Source: an uncultured Bacteroidales bacterium (GTDB lineage: Bacteria > Bacteroidota > Bacteroidia > Bacteroidales > Bacteroidaceae). Taken from it: a stretch of 64,000 nt of DNA. The translations under genes were made by a program, and so were the position numbers. Shown piece after piece: positions 58,460 through 64,000 of this stretch (the stretch's first letter is position 1; each line of letters opens with the position of its first letter). The notes beneath the pieces are model-generated. The model was not told the DNA's origin. It saw nothing but the letters and a program-made list of their open reading frames with translations, and did no database searches. The stretch lies in NCBI GenBank assembly GCA_902775975.1, contig CACYOC010000005.1, forward strand, positions 1 through 64,000, read 5' to 3'.

Positions 58460-59482
58460 TTAGCGCTGTACGCGACCGTTGGCATTACCACCAGCCAGGC
58501 TCTCTACTTCGTCAACACCTACCAGGTTGAAGTCACCATTGATAGTGTGCTTCAGAGCAGAAGCAGCAACAGCAAACTCAAGAGCCTCGCCCTGGGTAGG
58601 CTTGGTCAGCAGACCGTGAATCAGACCACCAGAGAAAGAGTCACCACCACCTACGCGGTCGATGATAGGATTGATCTCATAACGCTTTGACTGATAGAAC
58701 TCCTTACCGTCGTAAATCAGGGCCTTCCAGCCGTTGAAGGTAGCGCTGAAACTCTCACGGAGCGTAGAAACGACATACTTGAAGCCGAACTCCTCGCGCA
58801 TCTGCTTGAAGATACCCTCATAGCCAGCAGCGTCGGTCTGACCACCCTCTACGTCAGCATCGGGCTTGAAACCGAGACACAGCTCAGCGTCTTCCTCGTT
58901 GCCAATACAAACGTCAACATACTTCATCAGAGGACGCATGATAGAGATAGCCTTCTCGGAAGTCCACAGCTTCTTGCGGAAGTTCAGGTCAACAGAAACA
59001 GTCACGCCATGACGCTTAGCAGCCTCACAAGCCAACTTGGTCAGCTCAGCAGCTTTGTCGCTAATAGCAGGAGTAATGCCAGACCAGTGGAACCAAGCAG
59101 CACCTTCCATGATAGTGTCGAAGTCAAAGTCCGTGGGATCAGCCTCTGCGATAGAAGAGTGGGCGCGGTCGTAGATCACCTTTGACGGACGCATAGAAGC
59201 GCCAGTCTCAGCATAATACAGACCTACACGGTCACCACCACGGGCAATGAACTGGGTATTTACACCATAACGGCGCAGTGCATTGACAGCAATCTGACCA
59301 ATCTCGTGCTTAGGCAGCTTTGATACAAAGTAAGCCTCGTGACCATAGTTTGCCACGCTGACTGCTACGTTAGCCTCACCACCACCAGGGATGATACGGA
59401 ATGACTCACTCTGAATGAAACGATCGTTGCCCATGGGCGACAGGCGGAGCATAATCTCGCCTAAAGTTACAATTTTTGCCAT
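58460..59482 (-). CDS. kdgK: 2-keto-3-deoxygluconate kinase (PfkB family)
   Basis: A 340-residue ribokinase-like enzyme phosphorylating 2-keto-3-deoxygluconate to KDPG. It opens with VTLGEIMLRLSP, then GGGEANVAVSVANYG (sugar lid), VSVDLNFRKKLW, and the PfkB catalytic signature DRVGGGDSFSGGLIHGLL with the general-base Asp. Together with eda it completes galacturonate/glucuronate degradation. It is divergent from the LacI regulator gene. Confidence 0.95.
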   Translation of the reverse strand: MAKIVTLGEIMLRLSPMGNDRFIQSESFRIIPGGGEANVAVSVANYGHEAYFVSKLPKHEIGQIAVNALRRYGVNTQFIARGGDRVGLYYAETGASMRPSKVIYDRAHSSIAEADPTDFDFDTIMEGAAWFHWSGITPAISDKAAELTKLACEAAKRHGVTVSVDLNFRKKLWTSEKAISIMRPLMKYVDVCIGNEEDAELCLGFKPDADVEGGQTDAAGYEGIFKQMREEFGFKYVVSTLRESFSATFNGWKALIYDGKEFYQSKRYEINPIIDRVGGGDSFSGGLIHGLLTKPTQGEALEFAVAASALKHTINGDFNLVGVDEVESLAGGNANGRVQR

Positions 59483-59532
59483 TTGTTTTAGTCTTACTAT
59501 AATGTGAATAAATAGTTTTTAGAATCTGTCCG

Positions 59533-59563
59533 CAAAGTTAAGCAAAAAAAATCAAACGGCAAA
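59533..59563 (-). promoter_or_regulatory. Promoter of kdgK-eda
   Basis: Minus strand TTTG (59563-59560), 19-bp spacer, TAACTTTG (59540-59533). Confidence 0.65.
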
Positions 59564-59652
59564 ATATTCCGCACTTTTATTCTGTTAAATTCCCGTAAAC
59601 GCTTTCGTAAAACACACACTTACGATGCTGTCAATGATAAATAGCACGAAAA

Positions 59653-59684
59653 TTTGGTGGTTTCGAAAAACTTTATTACCTTTG
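59653..59684 (+). promoter_or_regulatory. Promoter of the LacI-type regulator
   Basis: TTTG (59653-59656), 20-bp spacer, TACCTTTG (59677-59684). The start codon is only 10 bp past the -7 box, so the mRNA is close to leaderless. Confidence 0.7.
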
Positions 59685-59693
59685 CAGAGAATT

Positions 59694-60764
59694 ATGGAAA
59701 CAGGTAAGATAAGGATTAAGGATATCGCTGTACGCGCAGGCGTGAGCGTAGGAACAGTGGATCGTGTCCTGCACGACCGCCCTAATGTTTCGCCTAAGGC
59801 TTTGGAGAAGGTAAAACAGGCCTTGGCAGAAATGGACTACAAGCCCAATATGTATGCCTCGGCATTGGCATACAACAAGTCTTACTCGTTCTATTGCATC
59901 ATTCCCAAGCATGAGAGCGAAGCCTACTGGGCAGAAGTGGAGGAAGGCGTGGAAGCTGCCTGCGAACGTCGACGCGACTTCCGAATATCCTTCAAGGTCA
60001 TGTATTACAACCGCTTTTCCACGGAGACGTTCTCGAAGGTGATGAACGAATGCATGCGCCAGAAACCCGACGGTGTCATCGTGGTGCCCTCCGAACTGGA
60101 AGTCACCAAGCGCTTTGCCGACCAGATGCACGAAGAACAAATACCCTTCGTGCTGCTCGACTCCTACATGCCTGACTTGAAACCCCTGTCATTCTATGGA
60201 CAGGACTCCTTCTGCAGCGGATACTTTGCAGCACGCATGCTCATGATGCTGACGCCCAAAGAGAAGGAAATCATGATTATGAAGCAAACGAGCAAGGGCA
60301 AAGTGGCATCGAAGCAACAGGAAAACCGTGAGACGGGATTCCGCCATTACATGAAAGACCACTTCCCGAAGGTCGTCATCCATGAGGTGGACTTGTCGTT
60401 AGACGACAACCCTAAAGTGTATGACAGCGTGCTGGAGAATTTCTTTACGGCTCATCCACAAATACACCACTGCATCACCTTCAATTCCAAAGCATATCTC
60501 GTGGGCAACTTCCTGCAGAAGTCTAACCGCCGCGATGTGCAGATAATGGGTTACGACATGGTGCCTCGAAATGCAGAGTGCGTCCGACAGGGCAGCATCT
60601 CATTCCTCATTGCCCAGCACGGATACATGCAGGGCTATGCCTGCATAGAGACGCTCTTCAACGCCATTGTGCTGAAGAAGGAGGTGGATCCCGTGAACTA
60701 TATGCCCATAGAACTGATGACGCGTGAGAACATTGACTTCTACCGACGCAAGAACATCGGGTAA
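59694..60764 (+). CDS. LacI-family transcriptional regulator
   Basis: A 356-residue repressor-type regulator. The N-terminal helix-turn-helix is KIRIKDIAVRAGVSVGTVDRVLHDRPNVSPKALEKV with the hinge helix YKPNMYASALA, and the rest is a periplasmic-binding-like effector domain. It lies between kdgK-eda and uxaA-nhaC, so it most likely senses a hexuronate or its catabolite and controls both. ATG 59694 is chosen since the upstream in-frame ATG precedes the promoter boxes. Confidence 0.93.
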   Translation: METGKIRIKDIAVRAGVSVGTVDRVLHDRPNVSPKALEKVKQALAEMDYKPNMYASALAYNKSYSFYCIIPKHESEAYWAEVEEGVEAACERRRDFRISFKVMYYNRFSTETFSKVMNECMRQKPDGVIVVPSELEVTKRFADQMHEEQIPFVLLDSYMPDLKPLSFYGQDSFCSGYFAARMLMMLTPKEKEIMIMKQTSKGKVASKQQENRETGFRHYMKDHFPKVVIHEVDLSLDDNPKVYDSVLENFFTAHPQIHHCITFNSKAYLVGNFLQKSNRRDVQIMGYDMVPRNAECVRQGSISFLIAQHGYMQGYACIETLFNAIVLKKEVDPVNYMPIELMTRENIDFYRRKNIG

Positions 60765-60818
60765 ATGATATTCGAACAAACAACATTTAAGCACTAATAC
60801 TAAAACAAGTACAAGATT

Positions 60819-62324
60819 ATGGCATTAGCAACATTTCTGAAAATCAATCCTGCCGATTCGGTTGTCGTTTGTCTGCAACCTAAGAAGAAGGGCGAAGTAA
60901 TTGACATTGACGGCAAGCAGGTGATACTGAACCAAGACACGCCTGCCGGTCACAAAGTTCTCATCAATGACGTCAAGGAGGGTGACAACATCATCAAGTA
61001 CGGATATCCCATCGGTCATGCCCGCCAGGACATGAAAGCCGGCGACTGGGTGAACGAGAACAACCTGAAGACGAACCTTTCGGGAACTTTGGAGTATGCT
61101 TACCAGCCCGTAGATGCCAAGAGCGACATCAACCACATCAAGGACGAAAAGCGCACCTTCAAGGGTTATGTCCGCAAGAACGGCGACGTCGGCGTACGCA
61201 ACGAGATATGGATTGTTCCTACCGTAGGATGTGTCAACGGCATTGCCGAGCGTATGGCACAGAAGCTGCGTGAGGAGACGGGCTGCAAGAATATCGACAG
61301 CATCTGGACATGGCATCATAACTATGGTTGTTCGCAGTTGTCGGAAGACCACGAGAACACCCGCAAGGTGCTGCGCGACATCTGCCTGCATCCCAATGCC
61401 GGTGGCGTGCTGGTGCTGAGCTTGGGTTGTGAGAACAACCAGCCGGAGGACTTCATGGCGATGCTGGGCGACTATGACAAAGACCGCATCAAGCTGCTGG
61501 TAACCCAGCGTGTCGAAGGCGACGAGATAGAGGCTGGCATGGAGATGCTGCGCGACCTGTACCGCAAAGCCAGTCAGGACAAGCGTCAGGATGTCAGCGT
61601 GTCGAAGCTGCGTGTCGGATTGAAGTGCGGCGGCTCTGACGGTTTCAGTGGCATAACGGCTAATCCGCTGGTCGGCGAGTTCAGCGACTGGCTCGTAGCA
61701 CAGGGCGGCACCAGCGTACTCACGGAGGTTCCTGAGATGTTCGGTGCCGAGACCATCCTGATGAACCGCTGCGAGACGGTCGAGCTGTTCAACAAGACGG
61801 TATCGATGATCAACAACTTCAAGAACTACTTCCTCAGCCACGGCGAGCCCGTCGGCGAGAATCCTTCACCAGGCAACAAGGCTGGCGGTATCTCGACACT
61901 GGAGGACAAGGCGCTGGGTTGTACGCAGAAGTGTGGCAAGGCTCCTGTCAGTGGTGTCATGGAATACGGTGAGCGTCTGGAAAACCACGGACTGAACCTG
62001 CTGTCAGCTCCCGGTAACGACCTCGTCGCTGCCACGGCATTAGCATCGTGCGGATGTCATATCGTGCTGTTTACCACAGGTCGCGGAACGCCCTTCGGCA
62101 CTTTCGTACCAACGATGAAGGTGGCTACCAACCCCACCCTCGCCAAGAACAAGCCTCACTGGGTAGATTTCTCGGCAGGTCAGCTGGTGGAAGGTCGTAC
62201 CATGCAGGAGATTGTTCCTGAGTTCATCGACAAGGTGCTAGCGGTTGCCTCTGGCGAACATGCCCGCAACGAGGAAAACGGCTATCGCGAAATCTCTATC
62301 TTCAAGAACGGAGTGACGTTATAG
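60819..62324 (+). CDS. uxaA: Altronate dehydratase
   Basis: A 501-residue iron-dependent lyase converting D-altronate to 2-keto-3-deoxygluconate in galacturonate catabolism. The N-terminal SAF-like domain (residues 1-about 100) and the larger C-terminal domain are fused as in E. coli UxaA. Recognised blocks are GYVRKNGDVGVRNEIWIVPTVGCVNG, WTWHHNYGCSQLSEDHENT, GLKCGGSDGFSGITANPLVG and FTTGRGTPFGTFVPTMKVATN. The product feeds the kinase KdgK encoded on the other side of the regulator. uxaB and uxaC are not in this window. Confidence 0.96.
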   Translation: MALATFLKINPADSVVVCLQPKKKGEVIDIDGKQVILNQDTPAGHKVLINDVKEGDNIIKYGYPIGHARQDMKAGDWVNENNLKTNLSGTLEYAYQPVDAKSDINHIKDEKRTFKGYVRKNGDVGVRNEIWIVPTVGCVNGIAERMAQKLREETGCKNIDSIWTWHHNYGCSQLSEDHENTRKVLRDICLHPNAGGVLVLSLGCENNQPEDFMAMLGDYDKDRIKLLVTQRVEGDEIEAGMEMLRDLYRKASQDKRQDVSVSKLRVGLKCGGSDGFSGITANPLVGEFSDWLVAQGGTSVLTEVPEMFGAETILMNRCETVELFNKTVSMINNFKNYFLSHGEPVGENPSPGNKAGGISTLEDKALGCTQKCGKAPVSGVMEYGERLENHGLNLLSAPGNDLVAATALASCGCHIVLFTTGRGTPFGTFVPTMKVATNPTLAKNKPHWVDFSAGQLVEGRTMQEIVPEFIDKVLAVASGEHARNEENGYREISIFKNGVTL

Positions 62325-62354
62325 TTTACAGTTTATAGTTTACAGTTTACAGTT
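62322..62354. repeat. 7-bp tandem repeats between uxaA and the antiporter
   Basis: About four units of TAGTTTA / CAGTTTA directly after the uxaA stop codon, running into the TTG start of the next gene. Confidence 0.8.
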
Positions 62355-63627
62355 GAAAAAAGGCCTGTTAGCATTATCACCCTTAGTGGTGTTCATCCTA
62401 TTGTATTTAGTCACGAGCATCATTGCTCGTGACTTTTACAAAGTTCCCATCACGGTAGCATTCATGGTGGCTTCAGCATACGCTGTGGTCATCAGCGATG
62501 GCATTCCTTTCACAAAACGCATAGACATCTACAGTCAGGGAGCCGCCAGGGGACAGATGATGTTGATGATCTGGATATTCATCCTCGCCGGAGCCTTCGC
62601 ACATTCTGCCAAGGTAATGGGAGCCATCGACGCTACCGTCAACCTGGCACTCACCTTGCTGCCCGGCAATATGCTGTTAGCAGGACTCTTCCTGGCAGCA
62701 TGCTTCATCTCTATCAGCGTGGGAACCAGCGTAGGAACAATCGTTGCGCTGACACCGATTGCCGCAGGAGTAGCAGAACTGACAGGCATCAGCATTCCAA
62801 TGATGACAGCTATCGTAGTGGGGGGATCGTTTTTTGGCGACAACCTGTCGTTCATCAGCGATACCACCATCGCTGCCACTTCCACACAAGGATGCCGGCT
62901 GAGCGACAAGTTCCGCGTCAATGCCTATCTGGTATTTCCTGTAGCGCTGCTCATGCTGGGAGTCTATATCTTCATGGGAACGGGCATCGAGTCGCCACGC
63001 GACATCCCTGAGGTGGATATCATGAAGGTGTTGCCTTACATCGCAGTGCTCATCACCGCCATAGCTGGCATGAATGTGATGGCGGTGCTGACGTTAGGCA
63101 TTATCCTCACCGGACTGATAGGCATTATCAACGGAGCATTTAACATCTTCGGATGGTTTCAAGCCATGGGCGATGGCATCATCGGCATGGGCGAGCTGAT
63201 TATCATCACGATGATGGCTGGAGGTCTGCTCGAGCTCATCAAGTATAACGGCGGCATTGAATACATCATCAGCCTGCTGACACGCCACATTGCCAACAAG
63301 CGTGGTGCAGAAATGGCGGTGGCAGGACTGGTGTCGATGGTAGGGCTCTGCACAGCGAACAACACCGTAGCCATCATCACCGTTGGAGGTATTGCCAAGC
63401 AAATTGCCGACCGCTTCGGAGTAGATAACAGGAAGTGTGCCTCTATTCTCGACACTTTCTCGTGTACCGTGCAAGGACTGATTCCCTACGGAGCACAACT
63501 GCTCATGGCTGCCGGACTGGCCAGTCTGAATCCTATCAGCATTGTACCTTATTTATATTATCCAATGGCATTGGGCATCGTTGCCATTATGTCCATTGTA
63601 TTCCGATATCCTAAGAAATACAGTTAA
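62353..63627 (+). CDS. NhaC-family Na+/H+ antiporter
   Basis: A 424-residue membrane protein with about eleven helices, starting MKKGLLALSPLVVFILLYLVTSI from a TTG codon at 62353 (no ATG fits). Family blocks are AFAHSAKVMGAIDATVNLAL, SVGTSVGTIVALTPIAAGVAE, GGSFFGDNLSFISDTTIAAT and the C-terminal CTANNTVAIITVGGIAKQIADRF. It exchanges sodium for protons, possibly pH or ion balance during acid-forming hexuronate fermentation, or moves an organic anion with Na+. It follows uxaA by 28 bp of short repeats. Confidence 0.93.
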   Translation: MKKGLLALSPLVVFILLYLVTSIIARDFYKVPITVAFMVASAYAVVISDGIPFTKRIDIYSQGAARGQMMLMIWIFILAGAFAHSAKVMGAIDATVNLALTLLPGNMLLAGLFLAACFISISVGTSVGTIVALTPIAAGVAELTGISIPMMTAIVVGGSFFGDNLSFISDTTIAATSTQGCRLSDKFRVNAYLVFPVALLMLGVYIFMGTGIESPRDIPEVDIMKVLPYIAVLITAIAGMNVMAVLTLGIILTGLIGIINGAFNIFGWFQAMGDGIIGMGELIIITMMAGGLLELIKYNGGIEYIISLLTRHIANKRGAEMAVAGLVSMVGLCTANNTVAIITVGGIAKQIADRFGVDNRKCASILDTFSCTVQGLIPYGAQLLMAAGLASLNPISIVPYLYYPMALGIVAIMSIVFRYPKKYS

Positions 63628-63674
63628 AATACAGGCATCACCATCCATCGACAATAACAAATCAATACGCTATC

Positions 63675-64000
63675 ATGGACATCATTCGACGCAATTTCCT
63701 GAGACTACTCAGAGCAGGAACTTTCGAACAAGACGAGAGAATAGAACCTATGACGGAATGGAAGTGGGAACGGCTTTACCAGATTTCACATCTCCATCAG
63801 GTCACTCCTTGTATTGCAGAAGGTATCCGACGCAGCAAAGACGACTTTTTCCTGCAGCTGAAGCCCGATTTGTGGAGACGCTTCGAAGAGGATCAGACGG
63901 AGATGATTGAGGAGTTTGGCAGACAGGAACTAACCAATCCGCTGCTGAACCGCACCCTGCAGCAGATACAGGAAGGAGCAGGCATTGAGAATCCTACGTT
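63675..64000 (+). CDS. Nucleotidyltransferase-family protein (partial)
   Basis: Starts at ATG 63675 and runs off the window after about 108 codons. MDIIRRNFLRLLRAGTFEQ and MTEWKWERLYQISHLHQVTPCIAEGI fit the N-terminus of the NTP_transf_5-type family (PF14907), helical proteins seen near polysaccharide or transport genes. The predicted nucleotidyltransferase motif would lie beyond the edge, so the call rests on the N-terminal pattern only. Confidence 0.65.
   Translation, partial: MDIIRRNFLRLLRAGTFEQDERIEPMTEWKWERLYQISHLHQVTPCIAEGIRRSKDDFFLQLKPDLWRRFEEDQTEMIEEFGRQELTNPLLNRTLQQIQEGAGIENPT

Noticed and set aside
60825..61841. Minus-strand reading frame of 338 codons opposite uxaA
   Set aside because: Antisense of a fully conserved dehydratase.

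Overview
The window looks like chromosomal DNA of a Bacteroidales bacterium, most likely a gut or rumen Prevotella-type organism (Prevotella, Segatella or Xylanibacter). This rests on the many promoters with the Bacteroidetes form TTTG-N19..24-TAnnTTTG, the rarity of strong Shine-Dalgarno sites, several secreted proteins ending in the T9SS-like tail (NLNGxRV...KGLYIxNGKKVVxK), a BspA-type leucine-rich-repeat protein, a TonB-dependent receptor with a carboxypeptidase-like front domain, and Bacteroidales-specific families (DUF4270, DUF5112/DUF5113 sensor, HU-HIG protein, lipoprotein-type BamA homologue). No 16S rRNA is present, so the species stays open.

Layout. 1-2.7 kb: tRNA-Gly, pepD, a small membrane protein and an OmpH/Skp-like lipoprotein. 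2.7-7.7 kb: DbpA-like helicase, then serC, an inverted-repeat-flanked four-helix-bundle gene, serA and a FemAB/GNAT-like protein. 7.7-12.4 kb: TonB receptor, secreted alpha/beta hydrolase, DUF2461 protein. 12.4-15.0 kb: an accessory block with a Y1/REP-type transposase (RAYT) full of palindromes and GC-rich repeats, a divergently transcribed HU-like DNA-binding protein sharing a symmetric promoter with it, and 22-bp periodic arrays. 15.1-17.9 kb: methylmalonyl-CoA epimerase, carboxyltransferase, a small protein and a biotin carrier (succinate/propionate metabolism). 17.9-21.9 kb: panD and panC against a glycogen-synthase-like protein, a DUF4270 lipoprotein and a 43-residue protein. 22.0-32.3 kb: uvrD, three related surface proteins and a metallo-hydrolase, all on the minus strand. 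32.4-38.4 kb: lipoprotein, BamA/TamA-like outer-membrane protein, TrmH-family methyltransferase, maf, KdsC-like phosphatase, DUF2520 protein, nitroreductase. 38.4-45 kb: a 0.5 kb region of palindromes, htpG behind a sigma-54-type promoter, a TPR protein and gyrA. 45.3-48.9 kb: a surface-polysaccharide operon (glf, gtrA-like, two glycosyltransferase-type genes). 49-52.8 kb: the BspA-like protein. 53-57.8 kb: a membrane protein, a response regulator and a very large hybrid sensor. 57.7-63.6 kb: hexuronate catabolism (eda and kdgK, divergent from a LacI regulator, uxaA and an NhaC antiporter). 63.7 kb to the end: a partial nucleotidyltransferase.

The most striking layer is repeat biology rather than any single enzyme. 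(1) Tandem arrays with an exact 22-bp period but unrelated unit sequences occur at 6573-6660, 14781-14868, 14894-15011 and inside a surface-protein gene at 24450-24525; in several of them each unit carries a dyad. (2) The RAYT gene contains four copies of an 18-bp hairpin in frame, and its promoter is a near mirror image of the promoter of the neighbouring HU-like gene. (3) 7- to 9-bp imperfect tandem repeats sit at many gene junctions and sometimes inside reading frames (uvrD, the sensor kinase, surface protein 3). (4) A palindromic GGGAGGGGC element is found in frame in the trmH-like and sensor genes. (5) A four-helix-bundle gene lies between 33-bp inverted repeats that end at its start and stop codons, like an rRNA intervening sequence moved into an mRNA. 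The RAYT / HU-like / 22-bp-array block at 12.4-15.0 kb is my best candidate for an undescribed system.
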